In this document: positions 54,334 through 64,000 of the stretch, one piece after another
Layout: every line of letters starts with the position of its first letter
Numbering within the stretch: position 1 is the stretch's first letter
Origin: Archegozetes longisetosus
Taxonomy: Eukaryota; Arthropoda; Arachnida; Sarcoptiformes; Trhypochthoniidae
Direction of reading: 5' to 3'
Assembly (NCBI GenBank): GCA_018873245.2
Contig: JAEMBT020000004.1
Span: forward strand, 6,675,073 to 6,739,072
Length of the DNA stretch: 64,000 bases
Program-made: the position numbers and the translations under genes
Notes under the pieces: generated by a model
What the model was told of the DNA's origin: nothing
Seen by the model: the letters and a program-made list of their open reading frames with translations, nothing else
Databases searched by the model: none

Positions 54334-54689
54334 TAATCATTATTTGAGTTACTTATCAATCAATTAATAAATCAAAATCAATCAGACTTAAGCAATCGAT
54401 CAATTCATTAGTAATTTTCCATTAAATTTAATCAAATTATTGCTCATTTATTAAACTTTTCAATTCAATTGAGGTTAAGTTCGAGAAGATTTAATCTGAA
54501 AATAGTTGAAAATGCTTTGTATATTGAAAAGAGATGACAATTGCTTAAGTCAAATTAGATCAAATTAAATTAGATGAAGGCCAAAACCAACTTTGTTTCT
54601 TGAGATTAATGACAATAATGTTCTGCCTACGGATAACGAACACATTTTGTTTCCAACTTATGTCTCAAACAATGATTCAATAAATAAAA

Positions 54690-55130
54690 TGTTTTATTAA
54701 TAATATCGATTAAAATACTTAAGATTCAATTAGTTTAACATTTAATTAAAATGATATTTATATGAGTACTGGTTTTAGTGCGATTTCACTCAAATTGAAA
54801 GGCTTTTTAAAATTGAATGTTAGCTAATGTTAAGGACGAAATGCTCTAAAAGCAATCAATAGACGTGAAAAGGTCCCAATTGTTAGGCGTTTCGTTTCTA
54901 TAGAAATTTGTCACACATTCGCACAAAATTTAAACGTTTCGATAAGGAATTCAGATTTCTGATAAATCAATTAAATGAAAATCTATTAATTAAAATAATT
55001 AAAACTAATAAATGTAATGAAAGTAATGTGAGAATCAATAAATATAGTACTAATAGGTTGCGTTCCATTCAATCCAATAACAAACATGCATTTGAAAATG
55101 TTTGGTACATATTATTAATGCAATAGTTTT
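54690..55130 (+). pseudogene. Truncated duplicate of the NMNAT 5' region and exon 1
   Basis: Direct repeat of about 59780-60225, alignable for some 440 bp including the upstream flank. Exact stretches are shared, such as GTTAGCTAATGTTAAGGACG and TTTGTCACACATTCGCACAA. The exon-equivalent at 55016-55104 reads ATG AAA GTA ATG TGA, so there is a stop at codon 5 where the intact gene has TCA. The nucleotide-binding motif is damaged (GGC TCA TTC replaced by GTT CCA TTC), though [12 protein letters not shown] and a donor-like GTACAT remain. No second-exon homology follows before POMT1. It is a dead fragment, probably of duplication origin. Confidence 0.85.
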
Positions 55131-56448
55131 TATTAACGTGGTGCCAGCTTCTTCGAGTTTTCCTATTTTTTGCAATCTTTTTGATATCCTGTTCAGTATT
55201 TCGAACATAAACTATCTTTAAATAAGTGAAGCGGAAAACTGTCTCATGATTGTCACCAAACAACACTTGATTGAATAAAATAAAAATTGTTTTCATGAAA
55301 AAAAATATTCTCATATGATAAATGAATGTTTTGTATGTATAGCAAACTCAAAAAGAGCTTCCATTTCACAAGTTGTAAGACTTTGATTCTCGTAGTACTG
55401 CGCGATATTTGGTCATTCGTTAAGGATTCGATTGATTCAACTAGATTAATGGACAAGCTTAAGAACATTTGTAATAAAAAAGTGTTAGGCTTTAATTGAT
55501 TATGAAATGCATGCATTTATTGTTGCATCTTATATAGCTCTGAGTTGACTAACATAACAGTTCTCCAATAACATTCACGTACTAAAGCCAAAAATGAAAC
55601 CAATTGCCTAACTTAAATTGGTTGTATGGTTATATGGATATAATAGGTATGACTATATCTCGATATAGTGAACTTCTTTTTGGTGAGTCGTCGATGTAGC
55701 GAACGTGTTAGTCCGGTTTCGATGTAACTGATTCGATTAATTTTGACTTTTGTATAGTAAAGCTTCATTATAGTGAATGTTTGTTATCGATCGCCATTGG
55801 TTCACTATACTGAGGTATTTCTGTAAAATAATAGATACATTGATGGTAGCAGTATAGATGAGTAGTTTGCAGTGGTCAATACTGCCTTTTGCAGTTTACT
55901 AGTGGGTCTCAAAGTCAAAAATTTAACATTAGGTTCTATAGCAATCACGTGATCCGTCATTTACGAGTAGGCTGCAATCTGAAAAAGTTTGAAATAAACT
56001 CGAATATTGAATAACTTTTTCTCAAACAATGAAATGCTGAAAATATTTTATGAATTTTGTTTACCGATATTGAAAGTTTTAGGAAACCGGAAGAGCTGTC
56101 AATATTAAAGAGCAGGTTTGGTTGCAAGTTTGATTGGTTACGAGTTTGTTATAGTGACACGTGGTATAAATGCTATCGTAGTAGACCTTTCAAACAACAA
56201 CACAAGTCATTTGCATTTAATGTCAACAACTTACAATTTGTTATATTTATTTAATACTCATTTATTTATTATTTAACTAAATACATTGACTCATTCAACA
56301 CAACTCTATTATGAATTTATTGATTTTGTAATTGTCTGCTGTTTTCAACTTGTATTAAATCTTATCTGAAATTGAGATGTCAAGTTTTTGATGAGTTCCT
56401 AATAAATTTGTTTGAATTGAAAGTCGATATTAAATATTGAGTTAAGAA
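55131..56448. other. Intergenic upstream of POMT1
   Basis: Contains a hairpin-type element at about 55648-55825 (separate entry) and otherwise featureless AT-rich DNA. Minus-strand open frames at 55.1-55.5 kb and a plus-strand one at 56.06 kb have no recognisable homology and look random. Confidence 0.5.
55648..55825. mobile_element. Pogo/Tigger-like MITE remnant
   Basis: The left end has ATATCTCGATATAGTGAAC and the right end has GTTCACTATACTGAGGTATT with TCTGTA after it. They are inverted repeats of about 25 bp with several mismatches. The theme of a regulated sequence reading 'cTCgaTATAGTGAAC' is typical of pogo/Tigger-type terminal repeats. The internal 120 bp has no coding capacity. Family assignment is inference. 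Confidence 0.5.
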
Positions 56449-59400
56449 ATGATTCTCAAGCAGAACAGAGAACTCAATAAAGAGTTGATAACAAATGGAA
56501 AAATAGAGAAGATAATCGATGAGATGACAGTTAATAAAGAATCTCACATTAGATCAGATGTTGGACGTGACGATAAGAAGAATATTCATAATTGGAATGA
56601 CAACTTGATTGCAGAAAGTGATAAACCATGTACTCTGAAAATAGAGATTAACTCAGTTGCGTGGCTGTTGTTCATAATCGCATTTGCATTTCGTTTTTAT
56701 AGAATTGATGAGCCGTCAAGTATTGTGTATGAAATTCAATTTTCTTTTTACTATTTACCAAACTACTTCTTTCTAACTGAACAGATTCGATGAGTTGCAT
56801 TACGGAAAATTTGTCAGTTTTTACCTGAAAGGAATATTCTTCTTCGATTCTCAGCCACCTCTTGGAAAACAGTTGATTTCACTGAGTGCTTATATGGCTG
56901 GTTATAAAGGAGACAATGTCTTCAGCAACATAGGCGGCAGTCAGTGTTCAAATACTATATGTCGGCGAATTGTTTACTTATTAATGAAATATTTTTCCTG
57001 ACAGAATACGACCCAAGTGTCCCTTTAAAAGCATTGCGTTTTGTTCCAGCATTTTGTGGCAGTCTAATAGTTCCCACTGTTTATCATTTAATTGTTGAGA
57101 TTGGTTTATCTCATCGAACGGCAACTTTAGCTGCTCTTCTAATCATTTTGGGTCAGTCTTGATAATATTAAAATTCATAGTGAATAATGTGTTGAATTCT
57201 TAAACTTTCAGACAATGCACTATTGACTCAATCTCGTTTTATATTAATGGATACTATTTTGATATTCTTCTCTTTGTTTGGTATTTTTTCATTCATAAAA
57301 TCATGCAAAAAACCAACATTTAGTCTTCCATGGTTCTGTTGGATTATCACTTCTGCAGTATTCCTAACTTTTGGCGTCTGTGTCAAATACATCGGAATAT
57401 TTTCTCTATTTCTCGTTCAATCTATTATTACTTGTGATTTCTGGGCTAAAATTGCCGACAAAACGATCAAAACTGTATGTTTAGCCAACATATTAATCTA
57501 CTCCATTATAATGACTAATATTTGTTTCACATTGATTTAGTTACATCTTTGGTTGGAATTTGCAATCTATTTATTCAATTTTATAGTTTTGCCAATTTTT
57601 ATTTATTTGACAATTTTTTATATTCACTTATCAATACTTACAAACGCTGGACCACATGACAACATAATGACCAGTGCTTTTCAAGCCAGTTTAGAGGTAC
57701 ATAATTATACAATAATAACCACAACTTGAATTAACTGATTAGAGTTGAATAAAATGAATTTTGATTGAACTAATGAAAGGGCGGTTTGGCCTCCATAACC
57801 AAAGGACAACCTCTAGAGATAGCTCATGGCTCGCAAATAACATTACGACACACTCATGGAAGAGCGTGTTGGCTACACTCGCATCAAGCTCTTTACCCAA
57901 TCCGCTATCCCGATAATCGTGGCAGCTCCCATCAGCAACAGGTGACATGTTACTCATTCAAAGATGTGAATAACTGGTGGATTGTTAAGAGGCCAGAGAT
58001 GTAAGCCAATTGATTTGAGTAGATTCGAAAAATTACTAATGAAAATGAAAGTCTAATGAGTGGTTATTCTTAAAGTAATGATTTAGTTGTTTCCGAACCG
58101 ATCGATCGAATTAAAGACGGAGATATAGTCCAATTGGTTCATGGAATGAGCGGTCGCGCTCTTAACAGTCACGACGTGGCAGCTGCTATGTCTCCACAAA
58201 ATCAAGAGGTCTCTTGTTATATAGATTACAATATATCAATGCCAGCGCAAAACTTATGGACAGTCAAACTATTGAATAGCGAAGAAACAAATGGCTTTTG
58301 GCATACTATCAACTCTAGAGTACATTTGATACATGTTAATAGTTCTCAAGCTCTGAAAGTAAGATTTCGTTATTTCGACTTGAGTTGAATAATGATTTTG
58401 AATTCGAAACCAAACAGTTCAGTGGCAAACAATTGCCTGATTGGGGTTTTAATCAGCACGAAGTAGTAACTGATAAGGTGATCAATCAGGACGATACTGT
58501 TTGGAATGTTGAGGAGCATCGATATACTAAAAACTCAGACGCCAAAGAACGTGAACGTGAGATGGGTATGGCTGAGTTCGTACCTCTCAAACCAACTCAA
58601 CTTTCGTTCTTTGAGAAAATGATTGAACTGCAATACAAAATGCTTATTGTTAATCAGGAGAACGTCCAAAACCACATTTATAGCTGTGATTCACCTCTGG
58701 ATTGGATACTCTTGACTAAAGGAATCGCTTATTGGGTTAGCCCAACGAGTAATGTATGTAATGATTCGAATGAAATACAGTGAAACCCCTCTAACTTTGT
58801 CACTCACTTAACTGGTTTTTAAAAAACAATTGAAAAATTGCATAGAAAAAAACTGTTCAATTGCTACTAACTTTTAAAAACCACTTAACCTTCAAGTTAA
58901 ACCATGTTGAAAGTTAGGGGTATTCATTATTAAACAAGTTGATCACTTATTGATTGCTCTATTGATAGGCACAAATTCATTTGATTGGAAATATTGTTTT
59001 ATGGTATTCGGCTAACATTTCTATAGTTTTATACTTATCACTATTTATTTTTTATTTGTTACGAAGAAAGCGCAATATATATGATATTTCTTATGGTAAG
59101 TCATCGTTTGAAGGATTAGACAGAAATTGACACATAATTATCTGTTTTAAGGTAATTGGATTCGATTGATTAGAATGGGTCAGGTGTTTGTAATCGGATA
59201 TTTGGTTTACGTGGTACCTTATTTTTTGTCAGAAAGAACTCTATTTTTGCACCACTATTTGCCTGCACTAGTATTCAAACTTATGTTAATGTCAGCATTA
59301 ATCGAACACTTGAAGTGTTTGATTCCATCGCGAATATTAAACACTGCAATAGTATTACTGTTATGTTTGATAGTTTACACTTATGTCAAATTTTTGCCGT

Positions 59401-59489
59401 TCAGTTATGGAAACGTTAAACTTAGTTCTAACGATGTTTTAAATTTAAAGTGGAAGGATTGCTGGCAATTTATCATTCATAAACAATAA
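56449..59489 (+). CDS. POMT1: Protein O-mannosyltransferase 1
   Basis: ER multi-pass enzyme that, with POMT2, moves mannose from dolichyl-phosphate mannose to Ser/Thr of targets such as dystroglycan; the fly orthologue is rotated abdomen. Exons: 56449-56726, 56785-56939, 57005-57151, 57212-57474, 57541-57696, 57780-58000, 58076-58358, 58418-58753, 58969-59095, 59152-59489; 767 residues (human 747). Acidic pair FDE (residues 94-96) in the first luminal loop is the catalytic site. [12 protein letters not shown] and [20 protein letters not shown] are POMT1 signatures. The luminal MIR domains hold [30 protein letters not shown] and [16 protein letters not shown], closest to POMT1, not POMT2. The C-terminal membrane part has [12 protein letters not shown] and ends [14 protein letters not shown]. 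All introns keep frame. AATAAA at 59635. Lies between two copies of the NMNAT 5' repeat. Confidence 0.96.
58778..58928. mobile_element. MITE-like hairpin element in a POMT1 intron
   Basis: Lies in the intron 58754-58968. The left end CAGTGAAACCCCTCTAACTT and inner TTAACTGGTTTTTAAA are mirrored by TTTTAAAAACCACTTAACC and AAGTTAGGGGTATTCAT on the right, so nearly the whole 150 bp folds back. CAGTGAAACC is a pogo/Tigger-style terminus. It explains why this intron is longer than its neighbours. Confidence 0.6.
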
Positions 59490-59774
59490 TCATTACTTCA
59501 GTGCCAATCAATCAATCAGTTTATTTTAATTAGAAGTCATTTATTTATTCGTTTATCAACTCTAATTTATTAGAAACAACTAATTGTTATACTATTTAAT
59601 CAAAAAAGTACTTGACATTATTTTCAACAGTTACAATAAAATAGAAAGGTTTAAACTATTTAGTATTTCATTTCATTTTTCGTATTCAGTACAGTCACAA
59701 TTGAAAGCATCAGTTTACTTATAGCATTTCTTTGCTCTTCAGCTATACTGTCCTTCCACTTCATTTCAAAAAGT

Positions 59775-60225
59775 TGTTTATTTATGATATCAATTAAAAT
59801 ACTTAAGACTCAATTAGTCTGACGTTTAATAAAAATTATATTTATCTGAGTGTTCCTTTCAATGCGATTTCATTCAAATAGAAAGGTTTTTAATTTAAAA
59901 TTGAATGTTAGCTAATGTTAAGGACGAAATGCTCTAAAAGCAATCAATAGATGTGAAATAGTCGTGAAAAGGTCCCAATTGTTAGGCATTTCGTTCCTAT
60001 AGAAATTTGTCACACATTCGCACAAAATATAAACATTTTGATAACAAACTTGGATTTTTGATAAGTGAATTGAAGTAAAAATCTACTAATTAAAACTAAT
60101 AATAAGTGTAATGAAAGCGATGTCACAATCAACAAATATAGTACTAATATCTTGTGGCTCATTCAATCCAATAACAAACATGCATTTGAGAATGTTTGGT
60201 ATGTATTATTAGTGCAATAGTGATT
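59775..60225 (+). repeat. Direct repeat (intact copy) covering NMNAT promoter and exon 1
   Basis: Partner of the copy at 54690-55130, same orientation, about 5.1 kb apart. Most of the repeat lies upstream of the NMNAT ATG at 60111, so promoter sequence was duplicated as well. Similarity fades shortly after the exon 1 donor. Confidence 0.85.
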
Positions 60226-62110
60226 ACTAGTTACGCATCCGTTCAATCATTCAATACTTTGATTCATTAATTTAAAGTCTAAGTGAATCGAATGTTAATT
60301 TTTTCAGTTGTATATACAGCTAAATGAGTTGATTGTTTGAATGATTACTGAAGTTGTAACCAAGTTAAAAGATGTTTGTTTGGCAAACTTTTATTCTGTT
60401 ATATCCGAACGTTTTTTTGAGTAGAACCTTTTTCAAATTGATTCTAGTATAGGTTAAAGATCACACTCTGAGGTCAAATTGAAAATCATATAAAATATTA
60501 ACAACTCATTAACAATAAGCTTGAGGATAGACTTCAAACTAAACTTTTGATAAGGTTGCTCAAGTAAAACTTATCATCTCTAGCAATCTAACTGAAAACT
60601 AGCCAAATATATATTGGTTTGAATGAGGTTAAGCTTAGCCCCAATAAATCATACTAAGCTTCTGCTCATTTGAGTAGATTAGGTTAAGTCAACATTCTTT
60701 CAATTGGGTTAATCTCTAGTCACTTCACTCATTTAAGCCTTTCAGTCTCTAATGTAAAATCTTCTATTTGGCACATTTCTTCAATTTGACTTCAAAACAA
60801 ACTCAAAACATATTGATCTAGAAGTACGAATGCATTCAACTATATGTTAATAAAGATGATTGAAAACGAATATTTTTTGGTTTCTAAAATTTGAGGTTAA
60901 CCTCGAACTTGATTTAGTTTAGAGACGTTATTGGGTTAATACAAGAATCTCAAAAAGAGATTATTTGATTGATAACCTACGCAAAACTTTGTTTAAGTTT
61001 TAATCATAATCTCGTCCTAGTGTAAAGACAATGCAAATGAGATAACTTTTCCAAGTAAACGCATGCACTCAATTGAAAAATGCGAATATCATTCAGATCT
61101 TTACTGATATTATGCTATTAAACAATAAAGAAAATTCTCATAGTTCATATTTCTCTTAATAACAAAATTGTGGAACCTTCAACAAAGTTGTTTAAAACTT
61201 ATATTTCATATTAGAATTGGCGAAACAACACTTGAACCGCAAGCCTAACCACAATGTGATTAAAGGAATTATATCTCCAGTCAGTGATTTGTATAATTCT
61301 ATAACTAAAAAGAAATTGGAGTCTTCAGTGCATAGATGCCAAATGGTTAGAAGGTCTTTGATTCCACTCAATAATGCTGATCATTGGGTTAAATTAGATG
61401 ATTGGGAGTCTAAACAAACCGAATGGCTTCGAACTGTTCAGGTTTTGGATCATCACTACAAACAAATGAACGATAGCTCTGAGAATCAATCAAACCTTAG
61501 TTTAAAACTATTGTGCGGCGCAGATCTTTTCGAAACATTTAATGTTCCCAATCTCTGGAGAGATGAAGATATTGAAAAGATAGTCGGCAAATACGGATTA
61601 GTTGTAATAACAAGGAGAGGTTGTGATCCATGGCAAACACTCGACAATTCAGGCAAATCATCAATTTTGAAGAAGCATAAGGTTTGGCACATTTGAACTA
61701 ACTTGATTTGTATATTCAAATGAATTAAGACTGAAGTTATTATATGTTCCTTAAAGGAAAACATTGATATAGTGGTTGAGAAAATAGAGAACTCGATTAG
61801 TTCGACAGCGATCAGGTACGTTCACTTTATGCTTCTATCAATCATTGTATTCTCGTGTCAAAAAATACAACATTTATTTTCAACAAATTGTCACGCAGTT
61901 TTATTTTTAGCTACATCGAGAGCATTGACTCTTAAGTTGCAAATATTGCACTAAAAAATATGTTAATCTCCTTTGCTTTCAATTTGATTTGACTATTTCA
62001 CTATTTTCTCTTACTATTTAAGGGAAGCAATAAAAAACGGTGATAGCATCCGATATTTAGTTCAAGATCCAGTCATAGAATACATTCAAAAACACCAATT
62101 ATATCAATAA
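60111..62110 (+). CDS. Nmnat: Nicotinamide mononucleotide adenylyltransferase (NMNAT)
   Basis: Makes NAD from NMN and ATP; also neuroprotective in animals. Exons 60111-60198, 61215-61681, 61757-61815 and 62023-62110 give 233 residues (human NMNAT1 279, NMNAT3 252). Exon 1 is short and easy to miss: it encodes [19 protein letters not shown], with the ATP-binding GXFXPX(T)XXH motif at residues 16-25, and splices in phase 1 to [64 protein letters not shown] and [13 protein letters not shown] all match NMNAT. ISSTAIR (199-205) is the second nucleotide-binding motif. ATG at 60111 or 60120 may initiate. Lacks the basic nuclear-localisation insert of NMNAT1, as far as I can see. Intron 1 is 1.0 kb with no visible feature. 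AATAAA at 62200; convergent with Neuralized. Confidence 0.94.
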
Positions 62111-62185
62111 ATCAAAAGTTTTCAGTTATCACTCCAGAAGACTAAAGACTATCAGCAAATGTTTTGATTTGAGTTAATGAATAAT

Positions 62186-62205
62186 TTTATTTGAATCACA
62201 ATAAA
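62186..62205. promoter_or_regulatory. Facing polyadenylation signals of NMNAT and Neuralized
   Basis: AATAAA on the plus strand at 62200-62205 and AATAAA on the minus strand at 62191-62186 face each other 8 bp apart. Each is in the right place for its own gene, 90 bp after the NMNAT stop and about 390 bp after the Neuralized stop, so the two 3' UTRs probably overlap. Confidence 0.45.
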
Positions 62206-62581
62206 AGCCAATTTTACAACATTTCTGTTTGTATCTAAACCTTAAAAATTCAATTAACAGATCGATTAAATAAACTCATTGATCAAATGACACATAATTA
62301 AAATACAATTGGGTTTAACTACAATATATGAAATGTGTTTATGTGACAATGACTAGCATGAAAACAATAAATCAATGTGTGCAAAATTGCTCAATGACTT
62401 GATCTGATAGAGAGAAATATCCTTACAGTATAAAAGAGAAGTAAAATGTCAAACATTCTTAACCACGAGTTAAATCAATGTAAAAACAGGTATTGTAAAC
62501 CAATCCTACAATTCATGTTTAGGCACAATTGACATTTGCTTCCGTCCAATTTGATAGTGATAATTCTTGTCAACTTGTAAT

Positions 62582-64000
62582 CTATGACCAATATGTCCGA
62601 ATAACGTCTCTAATGACCGCTCGACATATCGGGCACTGACCAGGTCCTCGCCATTGCTTTACAGCGCATTCATAACACATGCAGACATGTCCGCACATGT
62701 ATAAAACACTGTTGATCGGCTGTTCATAGCAAACAGAACACTCATTTCCAATTGCATTCAATGAGTCTATAAAGACAAAACAAGATCATTAGAATATAAT
62801 CAGACTTCAATTAGAGCGATTGATTGACATACCAGAGTTGCTACTGTTGTTCGTATTGTTTATTTTAGAATCGCTTGACGGAAGTCGTACCGTTAAAGAG
62901 TTGTTTTGGGTTTGACAGTTAAGCGAACGGTTAGCTTGTTGTGCATTCCTTGAGTTCATTATTTGCGCCGAATTGCGAGCATTTTCTGGCGCTTCGTTGT
63001 CTGGTGTACCTGATTTGGATAAATAAATAAATTGGTTTTACTAATTGGACTTGATTCGAATTTTAATCAATATTTAGAAGAACTGATTGTTTACCTAATA
63101 CTTTGACTTTAATAGTGCTGCCGTAAAGATCAAAGAAAGCCCACATTCTCTGAGTTGAATCCACATGCATCAATGTATTTGGTGGTTGTCTATTCTTAAT
63201 CATCTGAACTTCTCCGTTCTCTGTTATCTTGAAAGCCAGTTCGTCTCCAGCTTGAGGTGCATTTGCAACATCTTTGATTACAACCCAATACTCCGAACGA
63301 TCCAACAGCTGATGTGGATCTTCGGGCAAATCGTTGCCATTGATAGATGATGGATCACAAGTCGTAAGTCCAAAAGCCAAACTTCCGGCGTATAATTCGT
63401 CAGTTTGTAAAACTTGGAGCACTAGTTTTTCTCCTAAACGCAAAGGACGTTGAGAGAACACGTATCCCTGACAGTAATGGCTATTATTTCGTTCAGCAAT
63501 ACATCTGTCAACAGATAAATAATGTCAGATTGACTAAACTATTGCCATTTATTGATCAATCGCTTACCTGTCATTTGATAATCGAATATTGCAACCTTTA
63601 GTTCTGTGGAATGGTAACTGCTGGAAATTTGCATCCCTGTACACTTGAGGAAGAGGTTCTCTATTCTCTCTATTTATATCAATTGTGGATAAACTGGGGA
63701 TTATTCTGTCGACTTCATTACTATAGCGTCTATTGTTCAGCTGCTGTCGTGGATCTAAATATAATTTATCAAAATATAAGCTCCGGAAAACTCGTGCTAA
63801 TTTGATGAAAAACAATAAAATAGACTACATACCGACTGATTCAATAGTAACAGTATTGCCGTAGACATCGATCAATGCCCAAAGGGGGCAATTAGTACTG
63901 ACTCCACTGAAAAATATTCCTCTTTCTTCACCGTTGATGCCGTAATGAACATCTCCCAGTTCGTTGACGTAGAAAAACAATATATAATCTCTAACAGCGA
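62582..64000 (-). CDS. neur: Neuralized E3 ubiquitin ligase, 3' part (5' end beyond window)
   Basis: RING E3 ligase that ubiquitinates Delta/Serrate ligands to promote their endocytosis in Notch signalling. Minus-strand exons: from the right edge to 63833, 63754-63568, 63504-63095, 63009-62833, 62766-62582. The first visible exon is the end of NHR domain 1 (LIDVYGNTVTIESV). The next two give a linker and NHR domain 2 (CQGYVFSQRPLRLGEKL, GSLAFGLTTCDPSSI, LLDRSEYWVVIKDV, RMWAFFDLYGSTIKVKVLG). An Asn/Ser-rich linker follows, then the C-terminal RING: CSVCYEQPINSVLYMCGHVC, then CYECAVKQW and CPICRAVIRDVIRTYWS. Ending in IRDVIRTY is characteristic of Neuralized. All junction phases agree. A minus-strand AATAAA at 62191-62186 lies inside the NMNAT 3' region. 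The gene name is firm for the family; the beginning of the protein is missing. Confidence 0.95.

Noticed and set aside
56936-56941. GC donor for POMT1 exon 2 (GGCG/GCAGTC)
   Set aside because: A normal GT donor (GCA/GTCAGT at 56940) also keeps the phase and gives IGGKYDPSVP, which aligns without a gap to the family.

Overview
The window looks like nuclear DNA of an invertebrate animal, most likely an arthropod. It is AT-rich. The genes are split into many exons joined by short GT-AG introns, often 50-150 bp, and the standard code is used. The proteins are animal proteins (PGC-1/Spargel, POMT1, BNIP3, Neuralized, PRC1, a KChIP-like calcium sensor). AT content, small introns and gene set would fit a mite or related arthropod, but that is a guess. 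I saw no bacterial genes, tRNAs, rRNAs or CRISPR array. Exon borders were read by eye from splice signals, reading phase and family homology; reading phase closes exactly for nine genes. Where an open frame begins with a codon other than ATG, I took the start from homology or splicing.

Layout, left to right. 1-3.0 kb: the 3' part of a KChIP-like EF-hand gene (+). 5.4-7.5 kb: a PGC-1/Spargel coactivator (-). 11.1-13.2 kb: a five-finger C2H2 protein (+), followed head to tail by splicing factor SLU7 (13.7-15.7 kb, +). 17.6 kb: one orphan coding exon (+), then about 13 kb without recognisable exons, holding a few tandem repeats. 30.8-41.2 kb: a long coiled-coil gene with a C-terminal FN3-like domain (+). 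It carries a duplicated two-exon cassette and three apparent one-base frameshifts. 42.4-45.1 kb: the microtubule crosslinker PRC1/Ase1 (+). 47.4-50.9 kb: the mitophagy receptor BNIP3 (+). 51.8-52.8 kb: the GTPase ARL3 (+). 53.0-54.3 kb: IDH3 beta (-). 56.4-59.5 kb: the protein O-mannosyltransferase POMT1 (+). 60.1-62.1 kb: NMN adenylyltransferase (+). 62.6 kb to the right edge: the 3' part of Neuralized (-), a RING E3 ligase.

The genes do not form one pathway; this is an ordinary mixed animal gene neighbourhood. A loose mitochondrial/NAD theme (PGC-1, BNIP3, IDH3B, NMNAT) is probably chance. The strongest unexpected observation is a direct repeat of about 440 bp on both sides of POMT1. The right copy is the 5' region and first exon of NMNAT, including its [10 protein letters not shown] nucleotide-binding motif. 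The left copy is a decayed, truncated duplicate with an in-frame stop. Next are the tandem exon-cassette duplication with matching intron blocks in the coiled-coil gene, the frameshifts in the same gene, a probable GC-AG intron and a DHDY motif in the PGC-1 gene, and several MITE-like hairpin elements. I found no convincing new multi-gene system.
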